From NCBI GenBank assembly GCA_016286145.1, contig JAEESD010000006.1, forward strand, positions 1 through 37,814: DNA of 37,814 nt. The letters run 5' to 3'. This document shows, one piece after another, positions 1-7,468 of the stretch. How positions within the stretch are numbered: position 1 is the stretch's first letter; the number at the start of each line of letters is the position of its first letter. Under the pieces are notes generated by a model. The model had not been told where the DNA came from. It did not search any database and was given only the letters and a program-made list of their open reading frames with translations. Position numbers and translations under genes: made by a program. The stretch is from Bacteroidales bacterium. GTDB lineage: Bacteria; Bacteroidota; Bacteroidia; Bacteroidales; UBA932.

Positions 1-218
1 TGGGCGCCCTGGTCGTAGGCCGCTACTTCGAAGGAGCAGCGGGTGCGGGTCGAAGTCTTCTCGAAAATCAGCGCGATGTTCTTACCGACGAGGGTTTTGT
101 GTTCGCGTCCGGCCTTCTTGTCGGCCTTGAGCTCTGCTGCGAGGTCGAGAAGATACTGTATTTCTTCGGGGGTGAAGTCAAGCAGCTTGAGGAAGCTGCG
201 GTTTTTAAGATTAACCAT
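1..218 (-). CDS. argF: Ornithine carbamoyltransferase, N-terminal part (cut by window edge)
   Basis: The first 72 residues are visible, from the ATG at 216-218. They contain STRTR at about residues 55-59, the carbamoyl-phosphate-binding motif of aspartate/ornithine carbamoyltransferases, preceded by a helical segment typical of this family ([20 protein letters not shown]). The enzyme interconverts carbamoyl phosphate plus ornithine with citrulline in the cytoplasm. It lies 4 bases behind the carbamate kinase gene and two genes behind an amidinotransferase, so a catabolic role (arcB, citrulline phosphorolysis) is more likely than arginine synthesis. Sequence alone does not separate the two roles, and the ornithine-binding C-terminal half is outside the window. 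Confidence 0.93.
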   Translation of the reverse strand, partial: MVNLKNRSFLKLLDFTPEEIQYLLDLAAELKADKKAGREHKTLVGKNIALIFEKTSTRTRCSFEVAAYDQGA

Positions 219-222
219 ATTC

Positions 223-1182
223 TTATTTAACTATTCTTGTTCCACAACTGGGGTTTCCGAGCTGGCCGGCTTCGGTTATGATACATTCTCCGCCGCCGTT
301 CTCTACGAACGAGATACCGGCCCTGACCTTCGGGGCCATCGAGCCTTCGGCGAACTGCCCTTCTGCAAGATACTGCCGCGCCTGGGCGACAGACATCGAA
401 TCGAGTGCCTTCTCGCCCGGCTTACGGAAGTTAACGTACACCTTCGGGACGTCCGTAAGGATATAAAACTCGTCTGCCTTCATCCTCACGGCCGCGAGCG
501 CGCAGGCCAGGTCCTTGTCGATTACGGCCTCGACCCCATGGCGACCGTCCTTCCCTTCGACCACCGGGATTCCGCCGCCTCCGACGGAAACGACTATATA
601 GCCTTCGCGGGCAAGACGCTCCACGAGTTCGATATTCTGCACGGCCAGCGGCTTAGGTGAGGGCACGACCTTACGCCACCCGCGTCCAGCCGGGTCTTCG
701 CGATAGACAGATGCCCGGTCGGAGCCGGGCATGACATTCCCGTCATTCCCGACCTGATCGGGAATCTCTTTATAATACGGGCCTACCGGCTTCGAGGGGG
801 CGGCGAAGGCGGGATCCTCGGCCGAAACCTCTACGCGGGTGACAAGCGATACCACCGACCTCGACATTCCGGCGCTTTTCAAAACCTTTTCCATCGCGGT
901 CTCGATAAGATACGCGATCGAGCCCTGGGTCTCCGCGCCGCAAAAGTCCATCGGCATCGCCTGCAGCCCGAACTGGGCGGACCCGGCTTCATGGCGCAGG
1001 AGCGCATTCCCGACCTGCGGCCCGTTCCCATGGCCTATTACGAGCCCGCAGCCCTGCTCGAGCAGCGGCAGCAGGCAGCGGCAGGCATCTTCGACATTGG
1101 CGAGCTGTTCGGCGTAGGTGCCTTTCTGCCCGGCCCTAAGCAGTGCGTTCCCTCCGAACGCGACCATCACAAGTTTTCCCAT
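223..1182 (-). CDS. arcC: Carbamate kinase, with a repeat-derived insert
   Basis: The 319-residue protein makes ATP and carbamate (then ammonia and CO2) from carbamoyl phosphate and ADP in the cytoplasm. Family motifs are clear: the N-terminal [18 protein letters not shown] [11 protein letters not shown] (50-59), [17 protein letters not shown] (162-178), [10 protein letters not shown] and AVIDKDLA. Between KPVGPYY and [10 protein letters not shown], where relatives have a short alpha-helical loop, residues 139-158 are encoded by a palindromic repeat doublet. The reading frame stays open and every catalytic motif is kept, so the enzyme is probably active. The gene starts 3 bases after the amidinotransferase stop and ends 4 bases before the ornithine carbamoyltransferase start, indicating one transcript. 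Confidence 0.95.
   Translation of the reverse strand: MGKLVMVAFGGNALLRAGQKGTYAEQLANVEDACRCLLPLLEQGCGLVIGHGNGPQVGNALLRHEAGSAQFGLQAMPMDFCGAETQGSIAYLIETAMEKVLKSAGMSRSVVSLVTRVEVSAEDPAFAAPSKPVGPYYKEIPDQVGNDGNVMPGSDRASVYREDPAGRGWRKVVPSPKPLAVQNIELVERLAREGYIVVSVGGGGIPVVEGKDGRHGVEAVIDKDLACALAAVRMKADEFYILTDVPKVYVNFRKPGEKALDSMSVAQARQYLAEGQFAEGSMAPKVRAGISFVENGGGECIITEAGQLGNPSCGTRIVK
709..767. repeat. Inverted doublet of a REP-like palindromic repeat inside arcC
   Basis: Two hairpin units face each other. Unit 1 (709-735) starts AGAT, has an 8-bp stem ATGCCCGG/CCGGGCAT (711-718 with 725-732) and ends ATGAC. A 6-base spacer follows (736-741). Unit 2 (742-767) is the same design inverted: GTCAT, a 7-bp stem TTCCCGA/TCGGGAA (746-752 with 758-764), then ATCT. 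A single unit with the same AGAT and ATGAC ends lies at 29331-29356. The doublet arrangement resembles bacterial REP/BIME elements. It is translated as part of carbamate kinase. Confidence 0.85.
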
Positions 1183-1185
1183 AAT

Positions 1186-2097
1186 CTAGTCTCTGTATAA
1201 AGGAAGGGTGGAGCAGCGAAGAAGTCCGCCCATCTTGGAAATTTCACGATAAGGAACAGTCTCGACCGTAATGCCCTGACTTTCGAGCCAGGCCTTCAGA
1301 CGGGTGAAGTGTTCTTCGACTACAACGATATCTTCGGAGATGGAGAAGATGTTGGAATTCATCCAGTACATCTCATCTTTAGTAAGCTCAAATACGTTCT
1401 GGGGGCCGAAGAGTTCGATTATGTGGCCGGCATCGCGAGGGTTGAGGAAGCCGTCTTTATAGATGATGGCTTTGCCTCGGCCTACCGGCATAAAGGTACA
1501 GTCCAGATGCAGGATCCCCTCATAAGGATCTGTATCGCTCTTTCGAAGGTTCAGCGGAATGATGTTTTTCTCGGGGAACAACATTGCGAGGTAATCGAGC
1601 GCAAGTCTGTTTGTACGCGCTGTTTTTACCTGAGGATAATCCTTGAATGCGTATTGGCCTACAAAGAGGATATCTCCGTAAAGGATTACATCTCCTCCTT
1701 CGACATGGACTGCTTCGGGCAGGTTGTAGATCTGTTTGTAGTGGATCTGGCTGTAGATCTCGTCGTAGGCGTCTATCTCGTCCTGTCTGTCGGGGATGAT
1801 GTTTGAGACTATTATTTTGTCGTCGATGACGAAACCTACGTCGCGCGAGAATATCTGATTGCAGTTCTCTACAGGAGCGGGACGGTAGACTTTGACCCCG
1901 TGTTTAAGTAAAACAGCCTCGAAGGCTCCCATCTCGCGGATGATGTCCTCATCCTTCGGGTAGATACCTTTTGAGGCGGATTCATATGATTTTGCATCGA
2001 AGGTCTGCTGCGGGGTCGGAGCGGGACCATTCGATTCCGGGCGTCCAAGGATAACCTCCCTGAGACGCCCGGTTTCTGATGTAACGTGTATTTTCAT
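1186..2097 (-). CDS. Amidinotransferase-fold arginine deiminase-like hydrolase
   Basis: The 303-residue protein belongs to the guanidine-modifying (amidinotransferase/arginine deiminase/DDAH) superfamily. The catalytic set is visible: FSRDVGFV (83-90), EGGD (133-136), His197 with Asp199 in HLDC, and a nucleophilic Cys295 in the C-terminal GGLLRCSTLP. It is much shorter than classical ArcA (about 400 residues) and lacks that enzyme's inserted helical domain, so it is closer to DDAH-type proteins. Carbamate kinase and ornithine carbamoyltransferase follow directly, so hydrolysis of arginine to citrulline and ammonia is the likely reaction. A dimethylarginine substrate cannot be excluded. It is the first gene of the operon. 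The start is the ATG at 2095-2097. Confidence 0.85.
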   Translation of the reverse strand: MKIHVTSETGRLREVILGRPESNGPAPTPQQTFDAKSYESASKGIYPKDEDIIREMGAFEAVLLKHGVKVYRPAPVENCNQIFSRDVGFVIDDKIIVSNIIPDRQDEIDAYDEIYSQIHYKQIYNLPEAVHVEGGDVILYGDILFVGQYAFKDYPQVKTARTNRLALDYLAMLFPEKNIIPLNLRKSDTDPYEGILHLDCTFMPVGRGKAIIYKDGFLNPRDAGHIIELFGPQNVFELTKDEMYWMNSNIFSISEDIVVVEEHFTRLKAWLESQGITVETVPYREISKMGGLLRCSTLPLYRD

Positions 2098-2131
2098 TTA
2101 ATTCATAAAACCGTCTACTTGAACGGCTCTA

Positions 2132-2139
2132 CGAATATA
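2132..2139 (-). promoter_or_regulatory. Possible -7 box for the arginine operon
   Basis: On the minus strand this reads TATATTCG, 7 of 8 matches to the Bacteroidota -7 consensus TAnnTTTG, about 35 bases ahead of the amidinotransferase start. No convincing TTTG box is seen at the usual -33 distance, so the call is weak. It lies in the 54-base gap after the chitinase gene, where a separate transcript would have to begin. Confidence 0.25.
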
Positions 2140-2151
2140 AGCATTTTTCGG

Positions 2152-3387
2152 CTAAAGTCCGTTGCCCGGATAGGGGTTCTCTACCGTTTTCCCGTCCATC
2201 AGGTCGCGAAGCGCCTTCCTGAGCGTTCCCTTCGCATCGTCCTCGCGATATTCCCAGGCAAAAGCGCCCAGCATACCCTTTTGTTTCAGGAATGCGACGC
2301 GGTAGCTGATAGACTCGGGATCCTCGTAACTGGCGTACATTTTACCGTCTTTGTCGCCGAGGTAGCAGTTCTTGCCCTCATCGTCCCACCATCGGATATT
2401 GTAACCCTCCACGCTCTTTCCGTCGACCTTGCCGGTCGAGAGCGCGTCCACAGCCCGGTGGTACTGGACCGACGAGGGATAGACAGAGCCGTCGCCGTGG
2501 CCATAGAAACCGACCCCGTAGTTCATCCGGTCGTAGGGTACGCCCTTCGAATGGAAGGTTTCTATGCTCTCCTCGCCCGAACGTTTGCGGGTCAGTTTCG
2601 AGCGGTAGAGAGGGGAGTTGTGGTAGGGCGGGTCTCCCATCGAATAGGTCATTACGTTGATGTAGTCGACCCACTCGAGAGCAGTTTTGTGGTCCATATA
2701 CTCGCCGCTGGAGGACGCGGCGTAGGTGATGAGCCTGTTCTCGCCGAGAGCTTCGCGCAGTTCCTTTACAAGAGTGTTGAAGTTCTTCGTGTCATTGGGG
2801 TCGGCGCCGTTGTAGTAGTCCTCGCCGTTGTGGGTAGAGTGGGCGGCGTGTGTAGGGTACTCCCAATCCAGGTCTACACCGTCTATTCCGTAGGTCTCGC
2901 AGGCGTTCAGGATGTTCTCGACGAAGGCCTTGCGCTTAGCGTTGTCCTTTGCCATCTCGGAGAAGCCGTCTGCATTGTAGCCCCAGCCTCCGACCATCAG
3001 AAGAATCTTGAGTTCGGGATAGGTTTTCTTGAAGGCCGCGAGTTTCTTAAGATAATCGGGTTTAGCTATCTCCAGTCCCGTTCCGTTCTTTTTGTCTACG
3101 AAGCGGGCGTGGCCATAGTTTATGTGTGTAAAGCAGCGAATGTCTTCCTCTTTCGGGAACTGAGCGCTGGGAGTATACTCGGTAAAGTACACACATCTTA
3201 CCGGGGTGATTCCCAGGCGGGCGAGGCGCGCGTCTCGCTCTGTGGAGTCCTCGGGGGTAGTTGTTTCCGTCTCCTGGCCTTCCGGTACAGCCTGCTTGCC
3301 CCCGTAGACCGGCGCTTCCTGCTGCGGCTCACATGCGGAGAAGAGCGCCAGAGCGAGAGCCGAGGCGAGTAAGACAAATCGTTTCAT
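2152..3387 (-). CDS. GH18 chitinase-like lipoprotein (Ser variant of the MxYD motif)
   Basis: The 411-residue protein has a signal peptide with lipobox LFSAC (Cys19), so it should be anchored in the outer membrane. The GH18 barrel carries DGVDLDWEYP with catalytic Glu176; the WEYP ending is typical of chitinases rather than EndoF-type N-glycanases. MVGGWG (131-136) is the position of the SxGG substrate-binding motif, with the Ser replaced. The usual MxYD motif reads MTYS (246-249), so the Asp that normally contacts the N-acetyl group is replaced by Ser. The protein at 6204-7463 is a clear paralogue and keeps the Asp. It lies 3 bases behind the beta-propeller gene, as the last gene of the polysaccharide locus. 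Altered activity or glycan binding is possible. Confidence 0.9.
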   Translation of the reverse strand: MKRFVLLASALALALFSACEPQQEAPVYGGKQAVPEGQETETTTPEDSTERDARLARLGITPVRCVYFTEYTPSAQFPKEEDIRCFTHINYGHARFVDKKNGTGLEIAKPDYLKKLAAFKKTYPELKILLMVGGWGYNADGFSEMAKDNAKRKAFVENILNACETYGIDGVDLDWEYPTHAAHSTHNGEDYYNGADPNDTKNFNTLVKELREALGENRLITYAASSSGEYMDHKTALEWVDYINVMTYSMGDPPYHNSPLYRSKLTRKRSGEESIETFHSKGVPYDRMNYGVGFYGHGDGSVYPSSVQYHRAVDALSTGKVDGKSVEGYNIRWWDDEGKNCYLGDKDGKMYASYEDPESISYRVAFLKQKGMLGAFAWEYREDDAKGTLRKALRDLMDGKTVENPYPGNGL

Positions 3388-3390
3388 ATG

Positions 3391-4290
3391 TTACAAATTC
3401 GAAAATTCTACTTTGTGGAGGATAGAGTTCGAAGAGTCGTCCGCTATCCAGATGCAGTTGTGGGTGTGGTCCACACAACAGACTTCGGGGTTGTTCTTGG
3501 TAAAAGAACTGAGGGGATATTTCGCGATTATTTTGGATGCATCGCCGCTGAACATATACAGCGTAAAGGGAAGGTATTCCGGGCGGGTACTGTTGCTGTT
3601 CGAGTCAATCACCCAGAGGCGGTCACGCTCAGCGTCGTAACACATATCTCCAACCTCCGAGATGGTCGGGCAGACGGTCCTGAGGCTGGTTTTGTTCGAG
3701 AGTTTTTCGCCCTTGAGGGAATATCTCCAGTAGTTGGCTCCCGTCTGGGCGCCTACGTACAGCTGGCCTTTGTAGTAGGCTATGCCTTCAAGGCCTGAGT
3801 TTTCATAGCTTGCCGCGTCTGCGACTTCGCAGATCTTGACAAGAGTATCATAATTCGGAGCCCTGATTACGCGGATGCGGTTGGGTTCCGAAGCTATGTA
3901 AAGATCTCCCGTTTCGGGATCCATACAAAGCCCTTCGAGGTCGTTGTCGAAGTTCTTGATATGTTCGAAAGTACCGTCGAAGTGGATTTTGTAGAAATCA
4001 CCCTGATCGCCTACTCCCCACATAAAGTCCTTGTCCTTGCTGAGACAAAGGCCGGATAGTTCGACTACTCCCTTGAGGGTCCAGCTCGTAACTTTCCCCA
4101 TCACGGGCGCGTCTTCCGGGTTGGTCCAGCTGGCAGCGCTCTGGGCTCCGCCATAGGTGCCGTCCTCGTTGGCTACGGCTTCTTTCTTGATGGGGGCAAC
4201 AGGGCCCTTGTTATCATCTGTTGTACAGGAAACGCAGGATGTGAATCCGAAAACGACTAAAAGACAGAATGCGAGAATGGATGATTTCAT
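3391..4290 (-). CDS. Secreted beta-propeller lipoprotein, SdiA-regulated/YjiK-like
   Basis: The 299-residue protein has a signal peptide with a lipobox at FTSC (about Cys19). The mature part has blade-like repeats: LSGLCLSKDKDFMWGVGDQG, LEGLCMDPETGDLYIASEPN, LEGIAYYKGQLYVGAQTG, VGDMCYDAERDRLWVIDSNS and PEVCCVDHTHNCIWIADD. The pattern xGLxxxxxxxxLyvxxe recalls the SdiA-regulated (YjiK) beta-propeller family. The biochemical role of that family is not established. It sits 3 bases upstream of the GH18 gene and downstream of a terminator, so these two genes may form their own short unit. A glycan-binding or docking role is a guess from context. Confidence 0.65.
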   Translation of the reverse strand: MKSSILAFCLLVVFGFTSCVSCTTDDNKGPVAPIKKEAVANEDGTYGGAQSAASWTNPEDAPVMGKVTSWTLKGVVELSGLCLSKDKDFMWGVGDQGDFYKIHFDGTFEHIKNFDNDLEGLCMDPETGDLYIASEPNRIRVIRAPNYDTLVKICEVADAASYENSGLEGIAYYKGQLYVGAQTGANYWRYSLKGEKLSNKTSLRTVCPTISEVGDMCYDAERDRLWVIDSNSNSTRPEYLPFTLYMFSGDASKIIAKYPLSSFTKNNPEVCCVDHTHNCIWIADDSSNSILHKVEFSNL

Positions 4291-4295
4291 AACTC

Positions 4296-4334
4296 AAAAA
4301 ATTAAAAAGATGGGGGCACGGAGCCCCCATCTTT
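4296..4334 (-). terminator. Rho-independent terminator
   Basis: A 9-bp perfect stem GATGGGGGC/GCCCCCATC (4309-4317 with 4323-4331), extended by AAA/TTT, encloses a 5-base loop. On the minus strand it is followed by CTTTTTAATTTTTTG, a good U-tract. It lies between the 608-residue lipoprotein gene and the beta-propeller gene. It would end or attenuate the main SusCD transcript and leave the last two genes at lower or independent expression. Confidence 0.88.
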
Positions 4335-4348
4335 GAGAGGGTTGACTA

Positions 4349-6175
4349 TTAATGCTCCTTGGCGCAGCGGATGTTACCTGCTGCATAGCGGAAGTAGCTG
4401 TGATAGTAGTACTTGCCGGAATCGCGGCTCAGGTCGAAGAAGGCTGCGGATCCACGTACGTCGTGCTCATCGCCGATACCAGGAGTTGCACTCCAGATGA
4501 GGGCGCGGATGCCGTACTTGCTCTGGCTCTTGCTGGCGGAAAGATAACCGTCGAGAGGGAAGGTGATGCCTGTGGCCTTGAAGTAGAACCACATATTCTC
4601 CTGGTTAAATCCCCAGGTAGTGTCATCACGCTTGATCCACATTCCGTAGGTGTTGTCGTAGACAGGGACCTTGTATCCCGGAGGACAAGGGTCGTACATA
4701 GTCTTGGAACCATCAGCGCTCTCTTCGCCTCCCCAGTAATCAAGAGGCTCCTTGAGGTAGTTGTTGGCACCTTCGTCACCCTCGGTAATTTCTGCCGGAT
4801 GTGAGATCCAGTAGTCCATCGTCTGGGAGAGTTTCTCCATACCGGTGGTCTCAGTACCTGCTACTGTGAACGGACCTACGAGAGGAGTCATACGGCTCCA
4901 CTGATAGTACAGACCGAAGGACTTCTCGAGAGCCTTGGCGGTGGTGTCGGTAGGAACCATAGCGCCGAGGTTGCGGTCCATCACTTCTGTTGCCCAGAAT
5001 TCTCCGTCGGGATCAGGAATGGTCGCGACGGTTGTCTCGGGCAGCCAGAGATGCCAGGTCCAGAGGATGTCTCCGTCTGCGTTCTTAGCGGCGATGAGAG
5101 CGTTACCGGGGACGAGAGGCTTAGCGGTTTCAACGACTACATATCCTCCGTCGAGGACTGCGCTCTTGATGATAGTACCAGCCTCAATTGCGAGTGTGTC
5201 TTCGCGGGTTTCCCAGAAGATCTCTACGCTGGCGGCGTCAACTGCTTCGTTGGAGTTACCCTTGACAGCCTTGAACTTGTAAGAACCTGCTGCAGGAATG
5301 ACATAGCAGTTGGCAGTACCAGCAACGCTGAGGTCGACGGTCTGGCTGACAGCCTCGAAGCTGAGGTTGCCGAGGTCGTTGACTGTGCCGGCTGCAATAG
5401 TCTGAGCAGGGATGTCGATAACAGCCGCAGCATTGTCGTTCATGTCGAACAGGGTGAGCTTGCCGCCGTCTGCGAGAGTTCCGGCAGGAACTTCGATTAC
5501 GAGGGGAGCGGTAGTGCCGTCGACGATGAGCTTCTCGGGAAGTACGAGGCTGATCTCGTGCTTGGTTGCGGAAGCATTCTTGAATGTAGCCTTTCCGGTC
5601 TTTGCGTTGTAGGTAACGTTTCCGGAAAGAATGCTGTTGCTGTTGTTGTCTTCGAGAGCGATGTTCTTGAGCTCGGCGTCACCGGTGAGGGTGAACTTGA
5701 CTGCGCCCATAAAGCTCGCAAGCTCGAGGGTAGTAGCCTCGGAAGCGGCGGCGAACAGAGGGGTTGCTGCGGTCTGATCAGCAGGAACAACTACAGTGAA
5801 GGTGTTGTGTTGAGCAAACGTCCTCTCCTCGTCGTAAGGATAAGCCGCGAAGTAGTCTCTTCCTCCCTTCGGAACGGCGGTAACGCCGGTTGCAGGGACG
5901 AAAGTACCGGTTGCGCTGCCGGCGCCTGCGGAGAGGACATACTTGGCCTCTACATCTGCGCCGTCTGCGGTCACGCAATAGACCTGGAGAGCATCTCCGT
6001 CGGCCCAAGCGGTCTTAACGTTCGAAGCCTTGAGAACGATCGAAATCGAATCGTAACCGCCGGTCTGCTCCTTCTGATCATCGTCAGGACCCGGTTTCGG
6101 TTTGGGCTCCACTCCGGGCTTGTCGCAGGCAAATACTGCGAGTGCCACGAAAGCAAGATAGAATAAACGTTTCAT
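4349..6175 (-). CDS. Large surface lipoprotein, putative glycan-binding partner of SusCD
   Basis: The 608-residue protein has a short signal peptide and lipobox AVFAC (Cys17), then a Pro/Lys/Asp-rich linker. The N-terminal half (about 45-285) resembles fimbrillin-like Bacteroidota domains (DYFAAYPYDE, then a beta-rich region). The C-terminal half (about 285-608) begins with TANCYVIPAAGSYKFKAVKG. It continues through WTWHLWLPE, VMDRNLGAMV, YYQWSRMTPL, YDPCPPGYKVP and the terminal GNIRCAKE. This signature recurs in Bacteroidota surface lipoproteins with a Fibrobacter-paralogous or formylglycine-enzyme-like fold. No catalytic residues could be assigned. Its position after SusD and GH18 matches that of SusE/SusF-type surface glycan-binding proteins, which is inference. 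A terminator follows. Confidence 0.7.
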   Translation of the reverse strand: MKRLFYLAFVALAVFACDKPGVEPKPKPGPDDDQKEQTGGYDSISIVLKASNVKTAWADGDALQVYCVTADGADVEAKYVLSAGAGSATGTFVPATGVTAVPKGGRDYFAAYPYDEERTFAQHNTFTVVVPADQTAATPLFAAASEATTLELASFMGAVKFTLTGDAELKNIALEDNNSNSILSGNVTYNAKTGKATFKNASATKHEISLVLPEKLIVDGTTAPLVIEVPAGTLADGGKLTLFDMNDNAAAVIDIPAQTIAAGTVNDLGNLSFEAVSQTVDLSVAGTANCYVIPAAGSYKFKAVKGNSNEAVDAASVEIFWETREDTLAIEAGTIIKSAVLDGGYVVVETAKPLVPGNALIAAKNADGDILWTWHLWLPETTVATIPDPDGEFWATEVMDRNLGAMVPTDTTAKALEKSFGLYYQWSRMTPLVGPFTVAGTETTGMEKLSQTMDYWISHPAEITEGDEGANNYLKEPLDYWGGEESADGSKTMYDPCPPGYKVPVYDNTYGMWIKRDDTTWGFNQENMWFYFKATGITFPLDGYLSASKSQSKYGIRALIWSATPGIGDEHDVRGSAAFFDLSRDSGKYYYHSYFRYAAGNIRCAKEH

Positions 6176-6203
6176 TTTTTTGAATGATTAAAAAGGTTAG
6201 TTA

Positions 6204-7463
6204 TTAAAGTGTTGATTCTTTACCATAAATAGCTCTGCAAAGCGCTTTGCGGAGAGTTCCTTTGCTGTCGTCGTGACGGAACTCCCAGAACATTGCGCCT
6301 CCGATATTGTTGTCTTTGACAAACTGTCCCTTTGCGGTGACTGACTCTTCGTCGTCGTAGCTCAGGAGGATATTGCCGTCGCCATCTGTCAGGTAGGGTA
6401 CCTTGGCGGTGTCATCCCACTTCCGGATGTTCTTGCCGTAGTACTTGCTCCCTTCCTTCGCAGCAAAGATATCGGCCATCGAGACGAACTTTACGTCCGA
6501 ATCGTAGGGCGACACTCCGTGGCCATAGAAAGGAACTCCCATATTCATACGGCTCTTCGGAACTCCGGCCTTTACGTGGAGGTCGATGCTTTCCTTACAG
6601 CCGGTCTGGCTGAAGGTTTTCGAGCTCTGAAGAGGGGAATTGTGTCCTTTCGGCGGCTTTCCCATATCGTAGGTCATAACGTTGACGTAGTCCAAATACT
6701 CCATTGCTCCCTTCCAATCCATATACTTCGCACTAGAAGAAGATGCATAAGAGATGATTTTCGTGTCACCGATCGAGTCACGAAGTTCTTTTAATACAAG
6801 AACAAAGTTCTTTGGATCAGCGTCGCTCTTTCCGTTTGTCGAGGGACCGCCGCCCGGGTATTCCCAGTCGATATCGATTCCGTCGAAGCCGTAATTGTCG
6901 ATGTGTTGCTTGCAGGCGTGGCAGAAAGCGGAACGCTTCGCCGCGTCGCGGGCCATCATCGAGAAACCGTCGGCGTGTTCGCCCCATCCGCCTATCATAA
7001 GGAGGACTTTGAGGCTGGGCTTTTTCTCCTTCAGAGCGATGACTTTTTTCATCAGGCCGTTGCTGCCCTCGGAAATTACGATTCCGCCGTCGCCGGTCTT
7101 GGGATTGCCGAAACGTCCGTGGGCATAGTTGATATGGGTAAGGCAGCTGGCATCGATAGTCGAGACGCTGGTATACTCCGTCATATAGGCGATGATCCTG
7201 GGCGACTGGCCGAGGAACTCCTCCTTGCAGAGCTTACCGGTAGTCTCGGTCCCGGTTCCGGCCCCTGGATCAGTTCCTGGATCCGTACCTGGATCCGTAC
7301 CCGGGTCCGTACCTGGATCAGTACCTGGATCAGTACCCGGGTCGGTTCCCGGCTCTATTACCGCGGTCTTGCCCGTGTTCTGGGGGGCGCTGATCTCCGG
7401 ATCACCGCAGGATTGCGCCCCCAGAAGGGCGAAAAGACACAATATTACAGACAGCCTTTTCAT
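6204..7463 (-). CDS. GH18 chitinase-like lipoprotein with (PGTD)7 linker
   Basis: The 419-residue protein has a signal peptide and lipobox AQSC (Cys19). A linker of seven PGTD repeats (about residues 38-65) precedes the GH18 barrel. The chitinase signature DGIDIDWEYP is complete with catalytic Glu201, MIGGWG marks the second strand, and the MxYD motif is intact (MTYD, 263-266). The C-terminal FWEFRHDDSKGTLRKAL closely matches the end of the paralogue at 2152-3387. It would cut chitin or chito-oligosaccharides at the cell surface, ahead of SusCD uptake. The flexible linker would hold the enzyme away from the membrane. It starts 5 bases after the SusD stop. Confidence 0.93.
   Translation of the reverse strand: MKRLSVILCLFALLGAQSCGDPEISAPQNTGKTAVIEPGTDPGTDPGTDPGTDPGTDPGTDPGTDPGAGTGTETTGKLCKEEFLGQSPRIIAYMTEYTSVSTIDASCLTHINYAHGRFGNPKTGDGGIVISEGSNGLMKKVIALKEKKPSLKVLLMIGGWGEHADGFSMMARDAAKRSAFCHACKQHIDNYGFDGIDIDWEYPGGGPSTNGKSDADPKNFVLVLKELRDSIGDTKIISYASSSSAKYMDWKGAMEYLDYVNVMTYDMGKPPKGHNSPLQSSKTFSQTGCKESIDLHVKAGVPKSRMNMGVPFYGHGVSPYDSDVKFVSMADIFAAKEGSKYYGKNIRKWDDTAKVPYLTDGDGNILLSYDDEESVTAKGQFVKDNNIGGAMFWEFRHDDSKGTLRKALCRAIYGKESTL
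7269..7352 (-). repeat. 12-bp tandem repeat, seven copies, coding PGTD
   Basis: Seven in-frame 12-base units encode Pro-Gly-Thr-Asp in the linker of the GH18 lipoprotein. The units differ only at synonymous positions (for example GGTACTGATCCA and GGTACGGACCCG). A period divisible by three lets slippage change linker length without a frameshift. Confidence 0.95.
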
Positions 7464-7468
7464 AACTG

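Noticed and set aside
1001..1020. Apparent extra copy of the palindromic repeat (ATTCCCGACCTG) in arcC
   Set aside because: It encodes the conserved family motif HGNGPQVGN and has no hairpin partner, so the likeness is coincidental.
2109..2130. Possible terminator between GH18 and the arginine operon
   Set aside because: The CCGT/ACGG stem is only 4-5 bp with a short T run; too weak to call.
2086..3372. 428-residue plus-strand frame opposite the GH18 gene
   Set aside because: It mirrors the codon pattern of the real chitinase gene on the minus strand and has no recognisable domain. The same applies to other long antisense frames in this window.
7269..7352. Possible CRISPR-like array
   Set aside because: The 12-base units are contiguous without spacers and encode a protein linker.
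6204..7463. GH18 as an N-glycan endo-beta-N-acetylglucosaminidase
   Set aside because: The catalytic strand ends DWEYP and MxYD is intact, both typical of chitinases rather than EndoF/EndoS enzymes. Only an assay could exclude it fully.
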